Shown here piece by piece: positions 40,522 through 48,364 of a stretch of DNA of 64,000 nucleotides (position 1 is its first letter; each line of letters opens with the position of its first letter). This DNA is from Streptomyces lydicus (lineage in GTDB: Bacteria > Actinomycetota > Actinomycetes > Streptomycetales > Streptomycetaceae), in NCBI RefSeq assembly GCF_004125265.1, contig NZ_RDTE01000003.1, positions 2,790,001 through 2,854,000 on the forward strand. Reading direction: 5' to 3'. The translations under genes and the position numbers were made by a program. The notes below the pieces were generated by a model. The model was not told the DNA's origin. It saw only the letters and a list, made by a program, of their open reading frames with translations, and searched no databases.

Positions 40522-40893
40522 ATGTTTCCGCAGTCGAAGTCCGGCAAGCGCGGCCTGTTCGGCCTGTTCGCCCTGTGTGCTCTTTCCGGTATGGCGGCCG
40601 GATTCGTCGCGGCCGGCCCGGCCCTGGCGTCCGACGGGAGCGAGGGTGACAACTTCGCCGTGTACGAGGGCCATGTCGTCGCCGAGGACGGGCTGGTGGT
40701 GCGCATCGGCCCGAGCACCCGCTACCGCGTGGTCGGTTCGAAGGAGTACGGGTCCAAGGTGGGGATCGTCTGCCGGGTCAAGGCGGAGCGCATCGAGGGG
40801 AACCCGGTCTGGTACAAGCTCTCCGACGCCTCGTACGCCTGGTCCTCCCAGCGAGACATCGTGAGCGACGGGGAGGCTCCTCGCTGGTGTTGA
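40522..40893 (+). CDS. Secreted SH3-domain protein
   Basis: 123 residues. A Sec signal peptide is clear: basic start (KSGKRG), hydrophobic core (LFGLFALCALSGMAAGFVA) and cleavage near AALASD-type AGPALASD at about residue 37. The mature part is a bacterial SH3 domain (DGLVVRIGPSTRYRVVGSKEYGSKVGIVCRVKAERIEGNPVWYKL), usually involved in wall binding. It has two Cys in the mature part, possibly a disulphide. AGGAGG lies six bases before the ATG. Probably extracellular or wall-bound; partner unknown. Confidence 0.85.
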   Translation: MFPQSKSGKRGLFGLFALCALSGMAAGFVAAGPALASDGSEGDNFAVYEGHVVAEDGLVVRIGPSTRYRVVGSKEYGSKVGIVCRVKAERIEGNPVWYKLSDASYAWSSQRDIVSDGEAPRWC

Positions 40894-40910
40894 GGCCGAG
40901 GCGGGGCCTT

Positions 40911-40941
40911 GGGGCCTTGAGGCCCGGAGCCTCAAGGCCCC
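40911..40941. terminator. Bidirectional terminator between convergent genes
   Basis: A perfect 13-base inverted repeat (GGGGCCTTGAGGC and complement) with a five-base loop lies between the convergent SH3 and DUF6624 genes, so it can terminate transcription from both sides. Confidence 0.8.
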
Positions 40942-40951
40942 GGGCCGCGCC

Positions 40952-41464
40952 TCAGCTCATCGCGAACCGGGCGACGTACTCGTCGAAGGGCTCGATGCCC
41001 ACCTCGCCGCGCAGGGCGTCCATGCGCTCGGGATCTTCGCAGGGCCAGGGGACGGGTGCGCCCCCGACGACGCCCGCGATCTGTGTGCCGTAGATCTGCT
41101 CACGGCCCTCGTTCACCAGCGTCCGGTCGCGCAGGAAGGCCAGCTCGCGCGGGCTTGCCGAACCCGCCTCCACCGCCTGTTCCATGAGCCGGAGCGCGCG
41201 TCGCTGCACATCGAGCTGACGGTCGGCGTGCTGCGCCACCAGCCAGGCGCCGCGAGCGGCATCGTCACCGACCAGCTCCGCCGTCGGCCAGCCGTACTCG
41301 TCCATGATCTGGTGGAGCCGGTCGCCGTGCTGCGCGGCGAGGCGGCGCCAGGCCAGTCGTTCCGCGGGGTTCTCGCTGTTCGCGCCGGGTGAAGCGCTCT
41401 GGTCCGCCTGAGCCATGCGGATGAGCTCCGCCGACAGGGCCGCCGTGTTGTTGTCGTTCGTCAT
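40952..41464 (-). CDS. DUF6624-like cytoplasmic protein
   Basis: 170-residue protein without signal or membrane segment. The pattern HGDRLHQIMDEYGWPTAELVGDDAARGAWLVAQHAD followed by LAFLRDRTLVNEGREQIYGTQI matches the family I know as DUF6624, a helical fold of unknown function widespread in bacteria. The conserved His, Trp and the LxDR..v..G..Q.YGTQ signature are intact. It is convergent with the SH3 gene and divergent from the FtsW-like gene. Confidence 0.75.
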   Translation of the reverse strand: MTNDNNTAALSAELIRMAQADQSASPGANSENPAERLAWRRLAAQHGDRLHQIMDEYGWPTAELVGDDAARGAWLVAQHADRQLDVQRRALRLMEQAVEAGSASPRELAFLRDRTLVNEGREQIYGTQIAGVVGGAPVPWPCEDPERMDALRGEVGIEPFDEYVARFAMS

Positions 41465-41874
41465 GCTCGCTCCATGGTCCGGGTACGCGGTCCGCGCACG
41501 GGGTCTGCGCCCGTGCGGCCGGGGCCTGTGGTCGGCGCCGGTTCGTTCGGTCCACCACGCTAGGGGCCCTTGGCGGCGCGAAGATCATTCCGGAGAACGG
41601 TGACGGGGAGGGCCGGATCGGGGGATACTGGATCTACGCCGGAAAGGTGCCGGAGAGAGCGTCGGCCGTGTCCGGTGCGGTGAGGTGGCCGCCCGCAGTC
41701 GCAGCGACGCGGAGGGGCGAGCGCCTACAGCGAAGCGAGTACCTGCAGAGACGCCCGGCACCTGCAGAGACGTCGGCACCCACCGGGACGCACCTCAGCG
41801 CCCTCCGTGCGGACGCCCGAACGACGTATCCGACATAACGGAAATAGCGGCCGCTGCTTGCTACGTTGCCAGGC
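41465..41874. other. Divergent intergenic region before ftsW-like gene
   Basis: About 410 bases without a supported gene. It includes a 13-base direct repeat (ACCTGCAGAGACG at 41741-41753 and 41760-41772). The promoter of the FtsW-like gene is expected here, perhaps in the AT-richer part 41820-41850; that of the DUF6624 gene should lie near 41480-41600. Confidence 0.4.
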
Positions 41875-43602
41875 ATGACGGCAATGGCAAGGGCGACCGC
41901 CGCCGCGCGCCCGGCGGACACTCCCCCACCCTTGCCGTCACTTCCCAAACGACGGGGCGTCGAACTGGCCCTCCTCTTGGGCGCCGTCCTGATCAGCGTC
42001 TGCGGGTATGTGGCGGTGGGGCTGGCCAGGTGGCATGCCCTGCCGGGTGGTGCGCTCCGCTATGGCGCGGGGCTCGGCGGCCTCGCGCTGCTCGCGCACC
42101 TCGCCGTACGCTTCCGCGCCCCGTACGCCGATCCGCTGCTGCTTCCCACCGCTGTGCTGCTCAACGGCGTCGGGCTGGTGCTGATCTTCCGGCTCGACCA
42201 GGAGACGCCCCGCAACCACGCCGCACCCACTCAGCTGCTGTGGTCGACCGTCGGCGTCGCCCTGTTCACGGCGGTGGTGGTGCTGCTGCGGGACCACCGC
42301 ATGCTGCAGCGGTACGCCTATGTGTGCGCGACGCTGGCGCTCGTGCTCATGGCGGCGCCGATTCTCTTTCCCGCCGTCAACGGGGCGAAGATCTGGATCC
42401 GTTTCGCCGGATTTTCCCTGCAGCCGGGCGAGTTCGCCAAGGTGCTGATCACCGTCTTCTTCGCGGGCTACCTCGCCGCCAACCGCGGCGCGCTGGCGCA
42501 CACCGGACGCCGGATGTGGCGGCTGCGGCTCCCGACCGGCCGGGTGCTCGGGCCGATCGTCGCGATCTGGCTGATCAGCGTCGCCGTGCTGGTGCTCGAA
42601 CGCGACCTGGGGACCTCGCTGCTGTTCTTCGGGATCTTTGTGGTCCTGCTGTACGTGGCCACCGGGCGGACCGGCTGGATCGCGATCGGGCTGTTCCTGG
42701 CGGGCATCGGGGCGGCTGCCGTCGGCACGCTGGAGCCGCATGTGCACAGCCGGGTCGAGGACTGGCAGCACCCGTTCGCCGGTATCGCGGCGGGCAAGGG
42801 GCCCGGTCAGCTCGCCCAGTCGTTGTTCGCGTTCGCCGCCGGCGGGATGTTCGGCACCGGCCTCGGCCAGGGCCACTCGTATCTGATCGGCTTCGCCATG
42901 AAGTCCGATTTCATCCTGGCGACCTATGGCGAGGAGCTGGGGCTGGCCGGGCTGACCGCACTGTTCCTGCTGTACGCGCTGCTGGTGGCGTGCGGTTACC
43001 GTGCCGCGGTCGCCGTGCGCGACCCGTTCGGCGGCCTGCTGGCCGTGGGCCTCGCGGCGCTGCCCGCCATCCAGGTCTTTGTGATCGCGGGCGGGGTGAT
43101 GGGGCTGATTCCGCTGACGGGGATGGCGATGCCGTTCCTCGCGCAGGGCGGGTCGTCCGTCGTCACGAACTGGATCATCATCGCGCTGCTGCTGCGGATC
43201 AGTGATCGGGCGCGGATGCCGGCGGGTGCGGAGGGAGAGGAGGGAGAGGGAAAGGGCAGCGGCCGTGGGGGGAGGCGGGGGAGGAGGACCCGGAGGGCGG
43301 AGGGCGCGGCCGGGGCGGAGGGCCAGACCACCGACGAGACGGCGGGCGGGGACAGGAGCGGCCTGGCGCATGCTGCCGGGAGTGCCAACGCCAACGACGC
43401 CACGAGCGCGGCCACGCAGGGCGGCAGGAGCAGTGCGGCGGGCCTTCCCGGGAGTGGCACGGGGCTCGGGGCCGGGAGCTGGGTGGTCGGTTTCCTGAAG
43501 CCCGCCAAGCCGCAGGTGCCGGAGGCGGTGAGCGGGTCCACGGAGCAGAGCAGGGCCACGGAGCAGAGGGATTCCGGGGAGCAGAGGGGATCCGGCCGTT
43601 GA
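41875..43602 (+). CDS. FtsW/RodA/SpoVE (SEDS) peptidoglycan polymerase
   Basis: 575-residue membrane glycosyltransferase with about ten helices that polymerises lipid II with a partner class B PBP. Family regions are NGAKIWIRFAGFSLQPGEFAKVLI, the loop containing the catalytic Asp equivalent (RVEDWQHPF), GTGLGQGHSYLIGFAMKSDFILATYGEELGL and MAMPFLAQGGSSVVTNWIIIALLLRIS. A long charged, disordered C-terminal tail of about 140 residues follows. I start at ATG 41875. Its stop overlaps the next gene as TTGA, coupling it to the PBP. Confidence 0.93.
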   Translation: MTAMARATAAARPADTPPPLPSLPKRRGVELALLLGAVLISVCGYVAVGLARWHALPGGALRYGAGLGGLALLAHLAVRFRAPYADPLLLPTAVLLNGVGLVLIFRLDQETPRNHAAPTQLLWSTVGVALFTAVVVLLRDHRMLQRYAYVCATLALVLMAAPILFPAVNGAKIWIRFAGFSLQPGEFAKVLITVFFAGYLAANRGALAHTGRRMWRLRLPTGRVLGPIVAIWLISVAVLVLERDLGTSLLFFGIFVVLLYVATGRTGWIAIGLFLAGIGAAAVGTLEPHVHSRVEDWQHPFAGIAAGKGPGQLAQSLFAFAAGGMFGTGLGQGHSYLIGFAMKSDFILATYGEELGLAGLTALFLLYALLVACGYRAAVAVRDPFGGLLAVGLAALPAIQVFVIAGGVMGLIPLTGMAMPFLAQGGSSVVTNWIIIALLLRISDRARMPAGAEGEEGEGKGSGRGGRRGRRTRRAEGAAGAEGQTTDETAGGDRSGLAHAAGSANANDATSAATQGGRSSAAGLPGSGTGLGAGSWVVGFLKPAKPQVPEAVSGSTEQSRATEQRDSGEQRGSGR

Positions 43603-45053
43603 TCCGCTGTATTCGCCTCACCGCGGCCTTCTCCTTCCTGCTCCTCGTGGCGCTGCTGGTCAACGCCGCCCGGGTGCAGGTCGTCGACGCGGAACATTTT
43701 GGAGCAAGTCCCGCCAACCGGCGGGGGCCGATCGTCCGTTACGCACAGCCGCGCGGTGCCGTGCTCGTCGCGGGCCGCGCGGTCACCGGTTCCCGGGACA
43801 GCGGAGGGCGGCTGCGCTACGAGCGCACCTATACCGACGGGCCGCTGTACGCGCCGGTCACCGGCTACTCCTCGCAGACCTACGGGACCTCCCTGCTGGA
43901 GAGCGCCGAGGACGGTGTCCTTTCCGGGGCCGACGACCGGCTCGCCACCTTCCCCTGGTGGGACCGGCTGACCCACGCCCACCGGCCGGGCGGCAGCGTC
44001 CACACCACCATCAACCCACGGATGCAGCGCGCCGCGTTCGACGGGCTGGGGGACAAGAAGGGCGCGGTGGCCGCGATCGAGCCGCGTACGGGACGGGTGC
44101 TGGCGCTGGTCAGTACGCCGTCGTACGACCCGGGCGAGCTGTCCGGCAACGGCGCCGAGGTCACCGAGGCCTGGCACCGGCTGAACAGTGCCGAGCAGCA
44201 GCCGATGCTCAACCGGGCGCTGCACCAGACCTATCCGCCCGGCTCCACGTTCAAGGTCGTCACCGCGGCGGCGGCGCTGGAGAGCGGCAAGGTCACCGAT
44301 ATCGACACGCCCACCGATTCGCCCGACCCCTACCTGCTGCCCGGCACCGGCACCCGGCTCGGCAATGCCGCGAAGGGCTGCGAGGACGCCTCGCTCAAGG
44401 ACGCCTTCCGGGCCTCGTGCAACACCGTCTTCGCACGGCTGGGCGCGCAGATCGGGCTGCGCCGCATGGCCGATACGGCCCGCAGGTTCGGCTTCAACGA
44501 CCGGCGGCTGGCCATCCCCTCGCCCGTCGCGCCGAGCAATTTCGATACGCGGATGGACGCCTCACAGGTCGCGCTCTCCGCCATCGGGCAGTACGACACC
44601 GCCGCCACACCGCTCCAGATGGCGATGGTCGCGGCGGCGGTCGCCGACGGGGGCCAGCTGACGGCGCCGTCGCTGATCGACAAGGTGACCGATGCCCGGG
44701 GCGTGGTGGTCGCGGGCGATCCGCACCGTACCGCCCGCCAGGTGACCAATCCGGTCACGGCGCAGCAGCTCCAGGACATGATGGTCGACGTCGTCGAGCA
44801 CGGCAGCGGCCGGCTCGCCGCGATCAAGGGCGTCACGGTCGGCGGCAAGACCGGCACCGCGCAGCACGGTGTGCGCAACGAGGGCACGCCGTATGCCTGG
44901 TTCATCTCCTGGGCGCGGCAGAAGGACGGCTACGAGCCGGCCGTGGCCGTGGCCGTGGTGGTGGAGGACGCGGCCGCGGACCGTGCGGACATCAGCGGCG
45001 GGGGGAGCGCGGCGCCGATCGCACGGGCGGTGATGGCGGCCGCTCTGGGCTGA
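43599..45053 (+). CDS. Class B penicillin-binding protein, PbpA type
   Basis: 484-residue D,D-transpeptidase. One N-terminal membrane anchor (LTAAFSFLLLVALLVNAARV), a short dimerisation domain, then the penicillin-binding domain: nucleophile Ser in YPPGSTFKVVTAAA (SxxK), SCN in FRASCNTVFARLG and KTG in VGGKTGTAQ. It starts at TTG 43599, overlapping the SEDS gene by four bases. The pair corresponds to the RodA-PbpA-like modules of actinobacteria, though I see no FHA or kinase gene beside it. Confidence 0.95.
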   Translation: MIRCIRLTAAFSFLLLVALLVNAARVQVVDAEHFGASPANRRGPIVRYAQPRGAVLVAGRAVTGSRDSGGRLRYERTYTDGPLYAPVTGYSSQTYGTSLLESAEDGVLSGADDRLATFPWWDRLTHAHRPGGSVHTTINPRMQRAAFDGLGDKKGAVAAIEPRTGRVLALVSTPSYDPGELSGNGAEVTEAWHRLNSAEQQPMLNRALHQTYPPGSTFKVVTAAAALESGKVTDIDTPTDSPDPYLLPGTGTRLGNAAKGCEDASLKDAFRASCNTVFARLGAQIGLRRMADTARRFGFNDRRLAIPSPVAPSNFDTRMDASQVALSAIGQYDTAATPLQMAMVAAAVADGGQLTAPSLIDKVTDARGVVVAGDPHRTARQVTNPVTAQQLQDMMVDVVEHGSGRLAAIKGVTVGGKTGTAQHGVRNEGTPYAWFISWARQKDGYEPAVAVAVVVEDAAADRADISGGGSAAPIARAVMAAALG

Positions 45054-45101
45054 GCCCTCCGCGGTGTGACCGGTTGGCCGTCCCGGCGTCACAATGGCCG
45101 T

Positions 45102-45587
45102 ATGGCTGATGCGATCCCTTCCATGGAACCTGCTCCGCCCCCGCTGTTGTCCCTGGCCGAGGTGGAGGCGCTGGCCCGGCGCGCACACTCGGGTCAGACC
45201 GACAAGGCGGGCCGCCCGTATGCCGAGCATCTGGCCGCGGTCGCGGCCGGGGTACGCGAGCGGGGCGGCAGCGATGAGCAGATCGCCGCCGCCTGGCTGC
45301 ACGACGCGGTCGAGGACGGGGCGCTGAGCCGGGAGTGGCTGGCCGGTGCGGCGCTGGGCGAGTCGACCAAGGCGATGATCGTGGCCGTCACCAAGCGGGC
45401 TGACGAACCGGTCGAGGAGTACACCGCGCGCATCCTGGCCATGCCCGGGGCGCTGCTGGTCAAGGAGTCCGACCTCGCGCACAACGCCGATCCGGAGCGG
45501 CTGGCCGCGCTGGACGCGCCGACGCGGGAGCGGCTGACGGCGAAGTACGCACGGGTGCGGGAGCTGTTGGGGCTGCCCGAGCGGTGA
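45102..45587 (+). CDS. HD-domain phosphohydrolase, small RelA/SpoT-hydrolase-like
   Basis: 161-residue metal-dependent phosphohydrolase. The order of motifs is that of the RelA/SpoT hydrolase (MESH1-like) group: RRAHSGQTDKAGRPYAEHLAAVA, the HD motif AAAWLHDAVEDG, and KESDLAHNADPERL supplying the distal Asp/Asn. It lacks a synthetase domain. It may degrade (p)ppGpp or another nucleotide; this is not proven by sequence. I start at ATG 45102; an in-frame GTG lies 12 codons upstream. Confidence 0.85.
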   Translation: MADAIPSMEPAPPPLLSLAEVEALARRAHSGQTDKAGRPYAEHLAAVAAGVRERGGSDEQIAAAWLHDAVEDGALSREWLAGAALGESTKAMIVAVTKRADEPVEEYTARILAMPGALLVKESDLAHNADPERLAALDAPTRERLTAKYARVRELLGLPER

Positions 45588-45645
45588 CGGGCGCCGGGCT
45601 GTGTCCCATGGCGGCTTCCGTTGCCGCACCGGGGTCCACACATCG

Positions 45646-45667
45646 GACACCTCCACAGAAAGGTGTC
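45646..45667. promoter_or_regulatory. Inverted repeat, candidate operator
   Basis: GACACCT (45646-45652) and AGGTGTC (45661-45667) form a perfect seven-base inverted repeat with an eight-base spacer, just before the ABC ATPase remnant. Size and spacing suit a dimeric repressor site. Confidence 0.35.
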
Positions 45668-45682
45668 ATGCGCAGCTAGTCT

Positions 45683-45817
45683 GTGGAGGGCCGGGTGCAG
45701 GCGCGCGGCCCGGTGGACGAGGTGCTGACGGGCGAGCGGATGACCGCGTGCTTCGGCCGTCCGATCGAGGTGTCCCGGCACGAGGGGCGGTGGCTGGCGC
45801 GGTCCGGTAGGCGGTAG
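45683..45817 (+). pseudogene. C-terminal remnant of an ABC transporter ATP-binding protein
   Basis: A 44-codon frame from GTG 45683 to TAG 45817 translates to a tail containing RGPVDEVLTGERMTACFGRP followed by IEVSRHEGRWLARSG. That is the usual C-terminus of iron/B12-type ABC ATPases (GxxxEVLT...M..CFG.P..V...GRW). A stop codon (TAG 45677-45679) lies six bases upstream in frame, and no Walker or signature motif is present, so only the 3' end survives. The window shows no companion permease. A short functional peptide is the alternative, but the family likeness argues for decay by deletion. Confidence 0.7.
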
Positions 45818-46008
45818 TCCGCTCTCCCTCCGCGGCCGGCCCACCCCCTGCCCTCCGCCCTGCTCGGCCCGTCGGGAGCGGTGCTGCGCCCGCGACCATC
45901 CGGGCGGGCGCCTCAGGCCCGGAGAGCGGCGGGGTGCAGGCCGGTGTCGCCGGCGCATCGCGCTCCGGCGAGGTCGTGTCGCAGCGTCACCTCACGCAGC
46001 AGGTGGAT

Positions 46009-46043
46009 TACCTCGTTCAGCGGAATACTTGCCGAACGAGGTA
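46009..46043. promoter_or_regulatory. Ten-base inverted repeat upstream of hydrolase
   Basis: TACCTCGTTC (46009-46018) and GAACGAGGTA (46034-46043) form a perfect inverted repeat with a 15-base spacer, 88 bases before the hydrolase start. A third CCTCGTTCG-like half-site occurs at 46091-46099. It is a good candidate operator for a TetR- or MarR-type regulator. Confidence 0.5.
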
Positions 46044-46130
46044 CTGGTGAGACACCTGACACCCGGCACCCGGCCCCCCGGCACCCGGCACCTCGTTCGC
46101 CGCTCTCCCACCCGTTTCCGGAGGTGCACC

Positions 46131-47066
46131 ATGACAGCAGCCCCCGCCACACCCTCCGCCGCGCACTCCCCCTCCGCCGCCTTTCGTGACGCCTACGAGC
46201 AGGCCATGGCGCTCTGGCCGGTCCCGGTGGAACGGCTCGATCTGCCATCGGAGTTCGGCAGCACCCGGGTCAATGTCTGCGGGCCGGCCGACGCCCCGCC
46301 GCTGGTCCTGCTGCACGGCGGAGGCACCACCTCGGCCATCTGGTACGCGCAGGCCGCCGAGCTCGCCCGTACGCACCGGGTCCATGCCGTGGACCAGATC
46401 GGCGCGCCGGGACTCAGCGTGCACTCGGGGCGGGCGCTGCGGCGGCCGGAGGATCTGTTCGCCTGGCTCGACGGTGTGCTCAGCGGCCTCGGCCTGGAGT
46501 CGGCGGCGCTGCTCGGGCACTCGTACGGCGGCTGGCTCGCGCTCAGTTACGCGGTGTACGCCGCCGGGGGACATCCCTCCCACTCCCCCGGAACGCCGCA
46601 CAGGGTCGAGCGGGTGGTGCTGCTCGATCCCACCCAGTGCTTCGCCGGCTTCCGGCCGTCGTATCTGCTGCGGGCGCTGCCGCTGTTCGTACGGCCCGGC
46701 GAGCGGAGCACCCGGCGGTTCCTGGAGTGGGAGACGCGGGGTGCGCCGCCCGCGCCGGAACTGGTGCGGCTGATGGGCCTGGGCGGCGCCGAGTTCCGCA
46801 CCGCGAAGGTGGTCACGGGGCCGCGCCCGGACGTCGCCGGGCCGGGCGGAGCGCCGGTGCCGACCCTGGTGCTACTGGCGGAGCGGAGCCGGGCGCACGC
46901 TCTGCGCCGGGTCGCCGCACGGGCCGAGCGGACGCCGGGCGTACGGACCGGGACCGTGGCGGGCGTGAGCCACCACTCCATGCCGTACGGCCGGCCCGAA
47001 GAACTCGGCCGCCGGGTACGGGACTTCCTGAGGGACGGGCTCCCGGACGGCGCCCCGGCCCCGTGA
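46131..47066 (+). CDS. Alpha/beta-fold hydrolase
   Basis: 311-residue hydrolase. The oxyanion segment is LVLLHGGGTTSAIWY, the nucleophile elbow GHSYGGW (Ser), and the C-terminal His lies in VAGVSHHSMPYG. The position that usually carries the third, acidic residue reads VLLAERSRAHA, with Glu rather than Asp. The chosen ATG at 46131 is preceded by GGAGG six bases away. Substrate unknown; the inverted repeat upstream suggests specific regulation. Confidence 0.88.
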   Translation: MTAAPATPSAAHSPSAAFRDAYEQAMALWPVPVERLDLPSEFGSTRVNVCGPADAPPLVLLHGGGTTSAIWYAQAAELARTHRVHAVDQIGAPGLSVHSGRALRRPEDLFAWLDGVLSGLGLESAALLGHSYGGWLALSYAVYAAGGHPSHSPGTPHRVERVVLLDPTQCFAGFRPSYLLRALPLFVRPGERSTRRFLEWETRGAPPAPELVRLMGLGGAEFRTAKVVTGPRPDVAGPGGAPVPTLVLLAERSRAHALRRVAARAERTPGVRTGTVAGVSHHSMPYGRPEELGRRVRDFLRDGLPDGAPAP

Positions 47067-47079
47067 CCGTCACTCCCGC

Positions 47080-48189
47080 TCAGCCCTCGTCCGCGCCCTC
47101 CGCGATGGTCGCCGCAACCTCCGCCGTACGGGCCTCCTCCTCGGCTGCAAATCGCTCCGCGTCGAGCTTTTCGGCGATTTCTTCGTCCTCGGCCATGAGC
47201 AGGTCGAGATTGGAGTCGCCCATCTCGAAGACGCCCATGTCGACATAGGCACGCTGGAGACGTTCGCCCCACAGGCCGATGTCCTTCACACAGGGGACGA
47301 TCCGGCTGAAGAGCAGCTTGCGGAAGAGGTGCAGGAATTCGGAGTTCTCGGTGAATTCGGCGGCTTCGTCGTGCGGAATGCCGAAGTTTTCGAGGACCTC
47401 CAGGCCGCGCAGGCGGTCGCGCATCAAGTAGCAGCCCTCGATGACGAACTCCTCGCGTTCGCGCAGTTCGGCGTCGGTGAGCTGCTTGTAGTAGTCGCGC
47501 AGTGCCATCCGGCCGAAGGCGACATGGCGCGCCTCGTCCTGCATGACGTAGGCGAGGATCTGCTTGGGCAGGGGCTTGGTGGTGGTGTCGCGGATCATGC
47601 CGAAGGCGGCCAGCGCCAGGCCCTCGATCAGCACCTGCATGCCGAGGTACGGCATGTCCCAGCGGGAGTCCTTGAGGGTGTCGGAGAGCAGCGCCTGGAG
47701 GTTGTCGTTGATCGGGTAGAGCATCCCGATCTTCTCCTGGAGGAAGCGGCTGTAGATCTCGGCGTGCCGCGCCTCGTCCATGGTCTGGGTGGCGGAGTAG
47801 AACTTCGCGTCGAGGTCCGGGACGGATTCCACGATCCGTGCCGCGCAGACCATGGCGCCCTGTTCGCCGTGCAGGAACTGGCTGAACTGCCAGGAGGTGT
47901 AGTGCTGACGCAGCTCACCGCGGTCCTTCTCGGTCATTTTGTCCCAGTACCTGGTGCCGTACAGGGACATGGACTCGTCCGGGGTGCCGAGCGGGTCGCA
48001 AGGGTCGACCTCCTGGTCCCAGTCGATCCGCAGGGCGGCGTCCCACTGCTTGTCCTTGCCCTTCTGGTAGAGGGCCAGCAGCCGGTCGCGCCCGTCGCCG
48101 TAGTCCCAGCTGAAGCGTGCCGCACCGGAGGCGGGCACCTTCCACACGGGGCCGCCAGGGTCCTGTACGTAGAGATCTCGGGTCGACAC
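47080..48189 (-). CDS. Ferritin-like diiron oxidase-type protein
   Basis: 369-residue helical-bundle protein of the R2-like ferritin superfamily. The six carboxylate/His ligands of a diiron site appear in order: Glu in FLHGEQGAM, E..H in TMDEARHAEIY, Glu in IEGLALAAF and E..H in VMQDEARHVAFG. The C-terminus is a charged helical tail. It resembles ribonucleotide-reductase-like and N-oxygenase-like proteins but not closely enough to assign a reaction. Divergent from the AurF-like gene (175 bases), suggesting shared control. It is convergent with the hydrolase gene. Confidence 0.82.
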   Translation of the reverse strand: MSTRDLYVQDPGGPVWKVPASGAARFSWDYGDGRDRLLALYQKGKDKQWDAALRIDWDQEVDPCDPLGTPDESMSLYGTRYWDKMTEKDRGELRQHYTSWQFSQFLHGEQGAMVCAARIVESVPDLDAKFYSATQTMDEARHAEIYSRFLQEKIGMLYPINDNLQALLSDTLKDSRWDMPYLGMQVLIEGLALAAFGMIRDTTTKPLPKQILAYVMQDEARHVAFGRMALRDYYKQLTDAELREREEFVIEGCYLMRDRLRGLEVLENFGIPHDEAAEFTENSEFLHLFRKLLFSRIVPCVKDIGLWGERLQRAYVDMGVFEMGDSNLDLLMAEDEEIAEKLDAERFAAEEEARTAEVAATIAEGADEG

Positions 48190-48364
48190 GGACGCCTCCT
48201 CGGCTCGCCAAACGCCTTGTCATGGGCGGTCGTTGGCAGGCTCACACGCTTCTTACCGGCGGGTCAATAAGTCGTGCACAGGGGATTGACGCCCTTGCTG
48301 ACACGCAGTCTCATAAGAGGTGACCGCGGGCCGGCCCTGATCCACTAGCGAGGTAGCCACAGCC

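Larger units (their letters stand above)
45588..46130. other. Intergenic region with gene remnant and two inverted repeats
   Basis: 543 bases between the HD gene and the hydrolase gene. It holds a C-terminal remnant of an ABC ATPase (45683-45817), an inverted repeat at 45646-45667, and a ten-base inverted repeat at 46009-46043. Outside these I see no gene. Confidence 0.6.

Noticed and set aside
40320..40649. Plus-strand frame starting at GTG 40320 in the SH3 leader
   Set aside because: It runs through the start of the SH3 gene in another frame and encodes Arg/Gly/Pro-rich sequence; only its GGGA-like upstream bases look like a ribosome site.
48286..48317. Full promoter for the AurF-like gene
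   Set aside because: TTGACG is a good -35, but no -10 hexamer at 16-18 bases is convincing (TCTCAT or CATAAG), so I mention it only in the gene entry.
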